Part shown: positions 37,095 to 45,780 of the stretch, piece after piece
Position numbering within the stretch: position 1 is the first letter of the stretch
How the letters are laid out: each line of letters begins with the position of its first letter
From: Pseudomonas sp. GM78
GTDB taxonomy: Bacteria > Pseudomonadota > Gammaproteobacteria > Pseudomonadales > Pseudomonadaceae
DNA length: 49,340 nt
NCBI RefSeq assembly: GCF_000282475.1
Contig: NZ_AKJF01000009.1
Coordinates: 1 to 49,340, forward strand
Direction: 5' to 3'
Notes under the pieces: model-generated
The model's input: the letters and a program-made list of their open reading frames with translations, nothing else
What the model was told of the DNA's origin: nothing
The model's database searches: none
Position numbers and translations under genes: made by a program

Positions 37095-39809
37095 TTATCT
37101 CGCTGCGAAGGCTGTGAGCACTTGGCCCAGCCGTTCGTTCTGTTCAGGGGTGATTTCACGTCCGGCACCATGGCCGGCATTGTCCTGGGTGATGTAGGCC
37201 AGGCCCGAGAGCCAGTCGCCCAGGTACCGTTGCGCCTGGTTCGACGGTTGCGCCGGCAGTTCGGGCACTTGTCCCGGGCTAATGTCGGTGTAGAACGAAA
37301 ACAAGGGCGCCTTGGCTCCGGTGCGGCTGTTCGGGCGCTCGTTCACCGGCTTCTGGAGGTAGCCGAACCAGGACACGAAATCGCGCAGCACACGTTGCAC
37401 TTCCAGTACCTGGCGCTCGACCAGTTGATCGCGCCGCGCGCCACTTTGTGCGCGCTTGAGGACGGCGCGGCTCAATTGCCCCGGCAGGTCCTGGCGATAG
37501 CCGGCGGTGATCAGTTCATCGACCACCGCTTCCAGCAAGGCCTTTTCCAGCCCCAGCAGGTTGAGCAGGCTTTGCCGGGTGGTCAGTTCCCGCAGGTGCG
37601 CGATCCAGGCCTTGAAGGCCGCTTTGGCAAAGCGATGCTCATTGCTTTGCAGCTCGGGCGCCGGGGTGCCGGTTTTGTTGCTCGCCGGCGTGCTGGTGGG
37701 GCTCAGGTCGTCACCGAAATCGAAGTCGAAACCGGCGTCGTTGCCGTACAGGCTCTGGCTCGGCGTCGGCGCGACCGGTTCGTCGGTCACGGCCGGCTCG
37801 TCATCGGTTTCGTACACGCCGCTGAGGTACAGGTCGCGCACCTCTTCGCTCGGCATGTCGAGTTGATCGATCAATTCGCCAAGTACGGCCGGGCGACGGC
37901 CCAGGCCCGTCAGAATCATTTGCGCCTTGGCTTTCTTGGCGGCTGCGGCGCTGTCGTCGTCAGCGTGGTACCAGCTGCTCAGGCCGTGAGTGGTCAGGCC
38001 TTCGAGGCATTCGCTCAATTGCTCGCGGATGCGCTGCAATTTGAATTCGATATTGGCCACGCCTTTGAAACTGCCGCTGAAGTGGCTGATGCCACCGTCA
38101 TCGTTGCGCAGCATTTCTGTCCAGGCGTTGGCCGGGCTCTTGATGTGTTTGCACACCAGAGCGTTGCTGGCGAAGCTGGTGCCCAGCGCGCTGACACGTT
38201 CCTGATAGAGGGCATTGAGGCCGGTTTCCGCACCGGTCGCGTCTTGCCCGATGAACGCCGCGTCCATACGCGGTTTGCGCACCAGGTAGGTGTTCTGGAA
38301 CGGTGTGCCGGCCCAGTCGTTCATCCAGCTCAGGCTGCCGAAACGCTCCAGCATGGTCAGCTTGATCATGCCGTTCCAGCTCTCGTCGTACTGATCAGGC
38401 GTCAGGCTCAGGGAGTTGGTGATGCGCAGGTCGAGCATGGTCAGCGCCCAGATCAGGCCGGTGTCGCGCTTGCTGCGGGCGGCCGAGTCGGCGCCCTGGG
38501 TTTTTTCGATCCAGCGGGTCAGTACCGGGCCCACGTCGTTGACGTCGCTCTGTTTGGTCGAGCCTGTGCACACCACCAGCGCGTTCATTTCCTGATTGTC
38601 GGTGTAGCGTTCGAACAGGTAGGCGACCTTGCCGCGCAGGATCAGCTGGGAAACGGAGTTGTCCTTGGCGGTAGACTCGGGGTCGCTGGAATCGGCGATC
38701 TCGTGCAGTTTCTGGCGCCCGCGATAACCGGGGAAGTCCAGCAGGTCGACCTGATTGACGATGTCATCTACTGGCGCTTCGATCAGGCGGAAGGTCATTT
38801 CGGCGGTCAGTGCCGCCAGTTGCGCGACCGCAATGGCCTGACTGTTTTGCAGGCGATCGCCAACCAGTGGTCGAACATCGATCGGCAAGTCCTGCGGGCT
38901 GCCGAAGCGTTCGAGGATGTCGACGTTCATGATGCTGTCGCGCTGGCTGTAGGTGTCGTTGTCGAAACTCACCAAGGCCTTCAGAGGTGCGAATACGGTC
39001 TCGGGCAGACCCAGCTTGTGCAGCGCACCGGCCAGTTGCTGGTACACGCGCGTCAACTCGCGTTGCTCACCCCAGAGAATCGAAAACAGCTCGGCCCTTT
39101 CCTGGAAATTCAGGCGTGGCGCCAGTTGCAACGCTTTGGGCCAGTACAGGTGCTCGAGCTTCTTCACCGAGTTGCGGAAGTTGTCGCGCAGGTAATCCCA
39201 CAGCGACACCAGATCGTCGGCGTTGACGCCCGTTTGCAGCGGCCCGGTTTCGCGGCCTTCGAACGGTTTGAGCACGCGTTGGATGCGCTCTTCATCGATC
39301 TCGTAGGAAATCCGTTCAAGGTCGAAATCCTTGAACCAGGCGTTGGCGAGAATCTTCGCCAGCTCGATTTCCTTGAACAGCGTGAGTTCTACAGGGAAGT
39401 CATTGTCCTGACTGACCGTCGCCCGACGGCTGAAACGCGTTACCAGGCCGGTGGCTTCCTTGCCACCACCCACCGGGTTGATGTGTTTGATGAAGTCCAG
39501 GCGCTGGTCGCCGAACTCGGTTTCCAGCTTGCCGTTCTGACCGGCGGCGAGGGCCGAAATCAGGTAGGACTTGCCGGCCTGGGACAAGCCGAAAAAGCCA
39601 ATGGTCATCGGCGTGCAGGCCACGCGACCGAGGCTTTGGGCCAGGTTGCGGGCGCGGTGCAGGCGGATGTTCAGGTTGTCGGCTTCGCTGTCCAGGCGCG
39701 GTGCATTGCCGCGTGTCTGGCCAATCCAGTCCAGCGCCTGACCGGCGCCTTCATAAACAGCGGCCCAACTGGCAGAGAGCTGAGTTTGATCAGGGGTCAG
39801 GTCGTTCAT
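37095..39809 (-). CDS. srfC: SrfC-like P-loop GTPase
   Basis: 904 residues. P-loop GLSQAGKS (74-81), G3-like motif LLDFPGYRG, and many leucine-rich helices after residue 500, a layout resembling dynamin-like or septin-like large GTPases. A family annotated as putative virulence factor SrfC. In Salmonella srfABC is controlled by SsrB, but its biochemical role is not established to my knowledge. It shares an ATGA with srfB (4-base overlap), so the two are coupled. GTP specificity and membrane activity are inference. Confidence 0.82.
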   Translation of the reverse strand: MNDLTPDQTQLSASWAAVYEGAGQALDWIGQTRGNAPRLDSEADNLNIRLHRARNLAQSLGRVACTPMTIGFFGLSQAGKSYLISALAAGQNGKLETEFGDQRLDFIKHINPVGGGKEATGLVTRFSRRATVSQDNDFPVELTLFKEIELAKILANAWFKDFDLERISYEIDEERIQRVLKPFEGRETGPLQTGVNADDLVSLWDYLRDNFRNSVKKLEHLYWPKALQLAPRLNFQERAELFSILWGEQRELTRVYQQLAGALHKLGLPETVFAPLKALVSFDNDTYSQRDSIMNVDILERFGSPQDLPIDVRPLVGDRLQNSQAIAVAQLAALTAEMTFRLIEAPVDDIVNQVDLLDFPGYRGRQKLHEIADSSDPESTAKDNSVSQLILRGKVAYLFERYTDNQEMNALVVCTGSTKQSDVNDVGPVLTRWIEKTQGADSAARSKRDTGLIWALTMLDLRITNSLSLTPDQYDESWNGMIKLTMLERFGSLSWMNDWAGTPFQNTYLVRKPRMDAAFIGQDATGAETGLNALYQERVSALGTSFASNALVCKHIKSPANAWTEMLRNDDGGISHFSGSFKGVANIEFKLQRIREQLSECLEGLTTHGLSSWYHADDDSAAAAKKAKAQMILTGLGRRPAVLGELIDQLDMPSEEVRDLYLSGVYETDDEPAVTDEPVAPTPSQSLYGNDAGFDFDFGDDLSPTSTPASNKTGTPAPELQSNEHRFAKAAFKAWIAHLRELTTRQSLLNLLGLEKALLEAVVDELITAGYRQDLPGQLSRAVLKRAQSGARRDQLVERQVLEVQRVLRDFVSWFGYLQKPVNERPNSRTGAKAPLFSFYTDISPGQVPELPAQPSNQAQRYLGDWLSGLAYITQDNAGHGAGREITPEQNERLGQVLTAFAAR

Positions 39810-42800
39810 TTGCGTTTCACACTTCCACTGTCGAGCCAGTACTTGGTCTCGCTCAGGCCGGCGTCGAGCATGGTGTTGAGTTCCAGCTCGAGGTCGCTGC
39901 GCGGGTTGAAGTTGACGTTGTTACTGTTGGATTCGATGTCGCGAACCGAGAGGCGGTCGCTGACCAGATCCTGCTTGCGGGTGTATTTGTCCGCCGGTTT
40001 GACCTCGAACCGTACCTTGAGCAGCGGCGCGCTGCCGTTTTCACCGATCGCGCGGGAGAACTTCTCCCGACCCGCCTTGGTGAACCGCAAGGTATACAAC
40101 GGCGAAGCGGCCCAGCGTTCAGCGGCCAACTGGCGGAAACCGAGGCGCAGATCGCCGCGCATTTCCAGCTGTGGCGTGTCGGCGGCGTCGCCATCGCCAA
40201 TTACCGGTAGCTTGATTTTGTAGTCTTCGGACTGGATATCGCGGTACAGCACGTCGGCGTCCTTGATCACGTTGTTCAGATCGATGACGCCGATGTTCTT
40301 GACCGTCGAATACGGCTTGAGCGCCGATGCCCGGAAGTAGAAGTTCGGCACGCTGTGGTTGGCGCACAACAGGCAGAGCATGGCACCGACCGAGGCGGTG
40401 CTTTTCGGGTCGTCGATCCGGCCGTTCTTGTGAAACGGATACCAGCCGCCGGTGCGGTAGTTTTGCAGCGCCAGAATGCGCCCCGGTGGCAGCGGCAGCA
40501 CCTTGCGAATGAACGCCTGGATGCCGGGCAGGCGCGAAGGGCGGCCTGTCAGCAGCAGGACATCACACGGGTAATGCGCGACCACTTCACACAGCGCCCC
40601 GAGGATCTTGGTGATGTTGATCTGGTCGTTGAGGAACGCGGCGTGGAGCTTTTGCAGGTCGAAGCTGATCGGCGCGGCATACAGGTCGAAACCGCTCTGG
40701 GCGCCGACATCGCGACGCACGGCGGCATTGACGTAGTCGAGCACGGTCTGGCTGATCGCGTTGTCACCGAGCAATTGGCGGTAGCTTTGCGGGATGACTT
40801 CTTGCGGGACCTGCGGATCGTAATGCTCGTACGCCTTGAGCAGCGCCAGGCCCAGCGGGGCGAACACCTGGAGGTTCAATTGCTGACGCAGGATCATGTC
40901 CTGGGCACTGACCGATTCATCGCCACACAGCCGCGACATCAGTGAGTTCGGGGCCTTCACGCCGGCGTTCTGCAAGGCTTTTTCGAAACTCGGCAGGATG
41001 AAGTCCTGAATCACGTCCAGCAGGATGTCGTCGCCGGCCACTTTGAAGCCATCGCGAAAACGCTGTTCGGGCACGATGTGCACGTTGCTGCCGCTGCCGG
41101 TATTGCCCGCGCGGTCGAGACGATAGTCGGTGATCACAAGGTCCGTGGTGCCACCGCCGATGTCGATGGTCGCGAGGGTGATGCGTTGGCGGTCGGCCTT
41201 GTCCGGTCGGGCGATGGTGTCAAAAAACTCTTCCGGGTGACCGGCGAAGTTCTCATTGACCTCGGTGTACAGGTAAACCAGCTGGCCGCAGGACGCTTCG
41301 TCCCATTCCACACGGATACTCGGGATCGGCGTGCGCGGGCTGACGGCCTGGTCCAGATGTGGATCTTCCTCACCGGCATGCCAGCCGAGGCTTTTCCACA
41401 CCAGGCCGATGGCCTGCAGCATGCGTTCGTTGAGGATGCTGCGCTCGGCCTGCGGCATGCCCGGCGGCACGGTCAGGGTAATACTGTTGAGCTGGCGCGG
41501 CACGCGGGTGTGACCCTGGCGCGAGCGCTGGGCCGGGCTGTTGATTTGCGACAGCGCCTGGGCCAGTACTTCGGCGAGCATGAAGGTCATCAGCGAGCTG
41601 CGTGAGTAACGCGGCATGAACACCGGCAGGCGATCGTCTTCTTCGAGGCTGTAAAGCGCCTCGCCGGTTTCGTTGATCAGGTGCGAGAACGGCGCGGCGG
41701 TGGCAAACGGTTCATTGTCGGTCTTGATGTACGAGCAGTTGAAGCGCCAGCCGTGGCCATAGGCGTTTTCGTCCCACAGATAGCGTTTCGGGCTGGACAG
41801 GCCAGTGGAGCCTTCGGTGCCGCGACGACGACTGGCCAGGCGACCGGCCTCATTGCCGACACGGGCAATCGTCGCCCATTGGAACGCATCGTGACGACCA
41901 CTCTTGACCGAACAGTGGTCCTTGCCGAAATACGCTTGGGCGAATTCCACGCGGCTTTCGAACGGCAGGTTGTAGGTGTGTTCGGGGGTGATCAGGTCGC
42001 GCAGTTCCAGCACGTAGTTCTGCTTCAGTCCGGAACCGGCCTGACCGTGGTTTTCGATCAGGATGCCGCAGGTGCGCGAGTTGCCGACGTCCAGCACCAG
42101 GTCCACCGGTATCGGTTTGACCAGGCCATTGCTGTCGTTGGCAACCACTTTCAGCTCGGGGATTTCAACTTTCGCCTGGACCTTCGACTGTTGGGCGGCT
42201 GACGGTTTGCTCAACAGGCTGAGCAAGTTGAGGTAGTGCGCCAGGTGGTGGTTGGCGCGGATATCGATGTCCAGCTCTGCGCGCGAACGGTGGGCATTGC
42301 CCTCATTGAACACTTCCAGCAACCACTCGTTGACCCACGGCTGCGCCAGAAACCAGCGGGTTTCGCTCGCTTTGGTCGCCAGTTTGAAAGACACGCCGGA
42401 GCTGATGTCTTCTTCGTTGGGCGCCAGATAGGCAGTGCCGTCACGCTTGGGCATCACACGGCTGTCGAACGCCATCGTCAGGCGGTGGGTGTTGCCGTCG
42501 ATGTCGGGAGTCTCCAGTTTCACCAAGCGCATGCGCGACCAGTTGCTCGGACCTTCGTCGAAGCGATGCGGCGGCATGAAGCGGAAAAACGGGATCGGCA
42601 GCCAGATACCGTCGAGCAAATCGAGGCTGCTTTTCATGTCGACGCTGAACGCAGGTTTGGCTTTTTCGACCTTTTCCGGTTCAGGTTCGTAGAAAAAGAA
42701 GTCTTTCTCTTCGTTGTACGCCAGGCGGCAGATCAGCCCACTGATCATCGGTGCGAACTCGCCCGCCGGTTCCTTGCGGGGATCCAGGCGCAGGGCGAAA

Positions 42801-42871
42801 TCCATGAACTGGATGCCGGTGTCGCTGACCAGCGTGACGGTGTCTTCGAATTGAGTGACTTCAGGCAACAT
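39806..42871 (-). CDS. srfB: SrfB-like actin/Hsp70-fold ATPase
   Basis: 1021 residues. Two nucleotide-binding motifs of the actin-Hsp70 superfamily are visible: LVLDVGNSRTCGIL (258-271, phosphate 1) and ATIDIGGGTTDLVITDY (567-583, phosphate 2), with a later adenosine-site segment LLTGRPSRLPGIQ. The first 250 residues and the tail after 850 are extra. Probably cytoplasmic. The pair SrfB/SrfC has two different NTPases made in a coupled way. Named from the srfABC operon of Salmonella, where no clear function has been shown. Confidence 0.84.
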   Translation of the reverse strand: MLPEVTQFEDTVTLVSDTGIQFMDFALRLDPRKEPAGEFAPMISGLICRLAYNEEKDFFFYEPEPEKVEKAKPAFSVDMKSSLDLLDGIWLPIPFFRFMPPHRFDEGPSNWSRMRLVKLETPDIDGNTHRLTMAFDSRVMPKRDGTAYLAPNEEDISSGVSFKLATKASETRWFLAQPWVNEWLLEVFNEGNAHRSRAELDIDIRANHHLAHYLNLLSLLSKPSAAQQSKVQAKVEIPELKVVANDSNGLVKPIPVDLVLDVGNSRTCGILIENHGQAGSGLKQNYVLELRDLITPEHTYNLPFESRVEFAQAYFGKDHCSVKSGRHDAFQWATIARVGNEAGRLASRRRGTEGSTGLSSPKRYLWDENAYGHGWRFNCSYIKTDNEPFATAAPFSHLINETGEALYSLEEDDRLPVFMPRYSRSSLMTFMLAEVLAQALSQINSPAQRSRQGHTRVPRQLNSITLTVPPGMPQAERSILNERMLQAIGLVWKSLGWHAGEEDPHLDQAVSPRTPIPSIRVEWDEASCGQLVYLYTEVNENFAGHPEEFFDTIARPDKADRQRITLATIDIGGGTTDLVITDYRLDRAGNTGSGSNVHIVPEQRFRDGFKVAGDDILLDVIQDFILPSFEKALQNAGVKAPNSLMSRLCGDESVSAQDMILRQQLNLQVFAPLGLALLKAYEHYDPQVPQEVIPQSYRQLLGDNAISQTVLDYVNAAVRRDVGAQSGFDLYAAPISFDLQKLHAAFLNDQINITKILGALCEVVAHYPCDVLLLTGRPSRLPGIQAFIRKVLPLPPGRILALQNYRTGGWYPFHKNGRIDDPKSTASVGAMLCLLCANHSVPNFYFRASALKPYSTVKNIGVIDLNNVIKDADVLYRDIQSEDYKIKLPVIGDGDAADTPQLEMRGDLRLGFRQLAAERWAASPLYTLRFTKAGREKFSRAIGENGSAPLLKVRFEVKPADKYTRKQDLVSDRLSVRDIESNSNNVNFNPRSDLELELNTMLDAGLSETKYWLDSGSVKRK

Positions 42872-42877
42872 GTCGGG

Positions 42878-44296
42878 TTATTCCGTTTTTTCGGCCACTT
42901 GCCGCATGGACATGGGGAATTGTTCTTTTCCGTAACCGCCGGTGCAGTCCGCGATCGTGGTCGCCCCTGGGCGGCAGTTGACCTTGGGCATCTCGTAAGT
43001 GCTGCCATCGGCGCAAACGGCCTGGCCCTGGCTGTCGATGGCCAGGCTGCCACCCTTCATAGTAGCGCTCACCGGCCCACTGCATTTCGATCCGTTGGCC
43101 TGGTGGACGGTGACTTGGCCCTTACCGTCCTTGAGCTGGTATTCCAGGCGCAGCGGTTTGCCGGTTCGGCTGTCCTGTATCCCGGCGCCTGCGCTGTACT
43201 GGCCATCGAGAAATTTGGCGGCACCGTCGGCGGCGTCTGGCGGGATGCTCAGGGGCGGGCCGGATTTTGCGGCGGCGGATTTTTCTGCTTCGGGCGATGT
43301 GACATCCGGCGGCGCGGTTTTGTTTTCGGGTGGCGCGGTCTTGTCTTCAGGTGACTCAGTTTTGTTTTCGGGTGGCGCAGTTTTGTTTTCAGCTGCGGGG
43401 TCTATGGCCGGGTCTTTGCTCAAGTCGGCGGGTGCCATGTCAGCCTCGTTACCCTCGACGGCCGGCGTTTCCACACCCTGCGTTCCGGTCACGGCGGTGC
43501 CGGTTCCAGTGGTTGAGCCTATAACGGTGCCTGTCACCGGGACGCCATTCAGCGTCGTGACATTGCCGGTCAGAGGCGGCTCTTCCAGTTGTTTTTCCAC
43601 CGGTACAACGCCCTTGGGCAGAAAATCTACCGCCACCAACGGGATCGGGACGCACCCTCGCAGGCCGAGCAACAGCCACAAAAGCAGCAGCAGGAGCGGC
43701 AGCAGCAACAGCCACCACCAACGACGCCACCACGGACGGGCAACCACCGGCACGACAGGCGCAACAACAGGCGCTTCGGCCACGGGTGGCAGCGTGAACG
43801 CGGGCGGGACCTGATAGAGGCAGTGCAGGGGATCGCTATTGCCAGTACCGGCATGCTCGAAACCCCAGAAGGTCAGCACCGGCTTGCCTTGCACCAGATA
43901 AACGAAGTTTTCGTCCGGGAAATGAATCACGCGCTTGAGTAGCTTGCCGAACACGGCTTTGTCGCCTTGCTGCTGTTCGGCGGAGTCAGTACCCAGGAAA
44001 CGCTGGCTCAATTCTTCGAGCGCGGTCTTCAGCGCTTCAAGCTGGCGGCGGGCAGGGGCGCGTTCTTCTTCGGTCGCGCTGCTCCACGGAATCACATCGC
44101 CGTCGAGGGCGCTGTACCAATCGATCTGGTTACCGAGCTCATCGCTTTGAGGGATGGCCAGATGATCTACCAAATCGGGATTCTTGCGGCGAATGGCTTC
44201 GCGCAATTGCAGGGCTGCCCGGTAGACCGGTTGACCTGTTTCGCCGAGGGCAGTGAATGACCCGCTCTTACCGCTGCGTAATAGTGCCCCGCGCAT
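42878..44296 (-). CDS. srfA: SrfA-like single-pass membrane protein
   Basis: 472 residues. N-terminal cytoplasmic part (1-188), one strong membrane helix with a Trp/Arg stop (RPWWRRWWWLLLLPLLLLLL, about 187-210), a repeat-rich linker (about 308-335, units of PPENKTA) and a C-terminal periplasmic part (about 350-472) with paired cysteines (SKCSGP, QAVCADGS, VNCRPG, ADCTGG). GGAG precedes the ATG. It is the first gene of the block; the name is by position and by resemblance to the SrfA family, with moderate certainty. Confidence 0.72.
   Translation of the reverse strand: MRGALLRSGKSGSFTALGETGQPVYRAALQLREAIRRKNPDLVDHLAIPQSDELGNQIDWYSALDGDVIPWSSATEEERAPARRQLEALKTALEELSQRFLGTDSAEQQQGDKAVFGKLLKRVIHFPDENFVYLVQGKPVLTFWGFEHAGTGNSDPLHCLYQVPPAFTLPPVAEAPVVAPVVPVVARPWWRRWWWLLLLPLLLLLLWLLLGLRGCVPIPLVAVDFLPKGVVPVEKQLEEPPLTGNVTTLNGVPVTGTVIGSTTGTGTAVTGTQGVETPAVEGNEADMAPADLSKDPAIDPAAENKTAPPENKTESPEDKTAPPENKTAPPDVTSPEAEKSAAAKSGPPLSIPPDAADGAAKFLDGQYSAGAGIQDSRTGKPLRLEYQLKDGKGQVTVHQANGSKCSGPVSATMKGGSLAIDSQGQAVCADGSTYEMPKVNCRPGATTIADCTGGYGKEQFPMSMRQVAEKTE
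43311..43394. repeat. 21-base tandem repeat encoding PENKTAP units
   Basis: Four copies of a 21-base unit, GGCGCGGTTTTGTTTTCGGG plus T and variants, inside srfA. Each encodes seven linker residues, so copy number changes keep the frame. Confidence 0.8.
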
Positions 44297-44407
44297 TCAA
44301 ACTCCATACGATCCGTTGCGCAAAAATGACAGACAAATGTGCCTGTACCTGCTCCTGCATTTGGCAAGTGACCATGATGCCATAATGGTGTCGCCGTCAA
44401 GCTGCAG

Positions 44408-44421
44408 GAGGTTTAAACCTC
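44408..44421. promoter_or_regulatory. Perfect 14-base palindrome upstream of srfA
   Basis: GAGGTTTAAACCTC lies 112 bases before the srfA start, next to a -35-like TTGACG on the minus strand (44395-44400). No good -10 was found 17 bases on. Operator role is inferred. Confidence 0.4.
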
Positions 44422-44503
44422 ATGAGACTAACGTAAGCGTGCGGAGGTTGCATAAGGTCAATATTAATTGGCTCTGGAAGGCTAGGGGGTGCACTTTTTA
44501 AGC

Positions 44504-44532
44504 TTGCTGAATCGTTTCATCAGCGCTATAAA
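44504..44532 (+). promoter_or_regulatory. Promoter of the DUF4432 gene
   Basis: TTGCTG (44504-44509), 17 bases, TATAAA (44527-44532), giving a leader of about 24 bases. Confidence 0.6.
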
Positions 44533-44562
44533 AAATGCACAACTCCAAGAAAGGCTTTCCCC

Positions 44563-45774
44563 ATGTCCCCGCTCAAACTCCTCGTTGTCCTTGGCGCGCT
44601 GTCCGCCTCCCACGCCATGGCTTGGGATTACGTCCTGCTCGACAGCGACAAAGCCGCGCAAAACTGGCAGATCACCAGCCAGCAACTCGGTGTGAAAACC
44701 GACCAACCCTTCTCCGTGACACTTCGTACCTTGCACGGCGGGCGGCAAGAGGGCGTCAGCATCGTCGACATCGATAACGGCACGATGAAGCTCTCGGTGG
44801 TGCCGACTCGCGGGATGAACGTGCTGCAGGCGTCGGTCGGTAGTGTGCGCATGGGCTGGGATTCGCCAGTCAAGGAAGTGGTCAATCCGTCCTTCATCGA
44901 ACTCAATGGCCGCGGTGGTCTGGGCTGGCTGGAAGGTTTCAATGAGCTGGTCACCCGCTGCGGCTACGAATGGGTCGGCCACCCCGGCGTCGACAACGGC
45001 GAACTGCTGACCCTGCACGGTCGAGCCGCCAACATTCCTGCGAACAAAGTCACCCTGCACATCGATGAAAAACCACCGTACGCCATCACCTTGCGCGGCG
45101 AACTGAAAGAGCAGGCGTTCAAGAAAGTCGACTTCTCCGTGGCGACAGAACTGGTCACCGAACCCGGCAGCGTAACGTTCGCGCTCAACGACACCCTGAC
45201 CAACAACGGTGACTATCCGAAGGAATACCAGGCGCTGTATCACAGCAACTTCAGCACGCCGTTCCTGGAACAGGGCGCCCGCTTCGCCGCACCGGTGAAA
45301 CAGGTCTCACCGTTCAACGACAAAGCCAAAGGCGATCTGTCGGACTGGCAAACCTACCGCGCACCGACCAAGGACTACGACGAGACGGTTTACAACGTGG
45401 TGCCGTATGCCGATGCCAAGGGCGATACGTTGACCGTGTTGCACAACAAGGCCGGCAGCCTGGGGGTTTCGGTCGGCTTCAACACTCAGACACTGCCCGT
45501 TTTCTCCCTGTGGAAAAACACCGATACCCAAGGCCAGGGCTATGTCACGGGGCTGGAGCCGGGAACAAGTTTTTCCTACAACCGCCGTTATCAGCGGCCA
45601 CTGAACCTGGTACCGACAATCGGGCCGAAGGAACGCAAGCAGTTCCGCATCAGCTACAGCTTGTTGGCGGATAAGGCGGCTGTGGATAAGGCCTTGAAGC
45701 AGGTGAGCGAGATTCAAGGTGGGCGGGAGACTGAGGTGCGGCAGACGCCGTTGGTCGATCTGACCAAGGGGTGA
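44563..45774 (+). CDS. Secreted DUF4432 protein, aldose-epimerase fold
   Basis: 403 residues with a signal peptide (MSPLKLLVVLGALSASHAMA, then WDYVLLD). The rest matches the DUF4432 group of the galactose mutarotase-like superfamily: PTRGMNVLQASVG, RCGYEWVGHPGVDNGELLTL with candidate catalytic His, and GLEPGTSFSYNRRYQRPLNL. Most DUF4432 proteins I know of have no signal peptide. Function is probably on a sugar or sugar polymer; substrate unknown. Divergent from srfA. Confidence 0.82.
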   Translation: MSPLKLLVVLGALSASHAMAWDYVLLDSDKAAQNWQITSQQLGVKTDQPFSVTLRTLHGGRQEGVSIVDIDNGTMKLSVVPTRGMNVLQASVGSVRMGWDSPVKEVVNPSFIELNGRGGLGWLEGFNELVTRCGYEWVGHPGVDNGELLTLHGRAANIPANKVTLHIDEKPPYAITLRGELKEQAFKKVDFSVATELVTEPGSVTFALNDTLTNNGDYPKEYQALYHSNFSTPFLEQGARFAAPVKQVSPFNDKAKGDLSDWQTYRAPTKDYDETVYNVVPYADAKGDTLTVLHNKAGSLGVSVGFNTQTLPVFSLWKNTDTQGQGYVTGLEPGTSFSYNRRYQRPLNLVPTIGPKERKQFRISYSLLADKAAVDKALKQVSEIQGGRETEVRQTPLVDLTKG

Positions 45775-45780
45775 CGCTGG

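Noticed and set aside
37122-40223. A 1033-codon open frame antisense to srfC/srfB
   Set aside because: It is a shadow of GC-rich coding on the other strand: composition is His/Gln/Gly/Val-rich, with no family motifs and no ribosome site.
27758-44296. A type VI secretion locus
   Set aside because: No tss structural gene, kinase, phosphatase or FHA gene is present; only Tag-like accessory genes.
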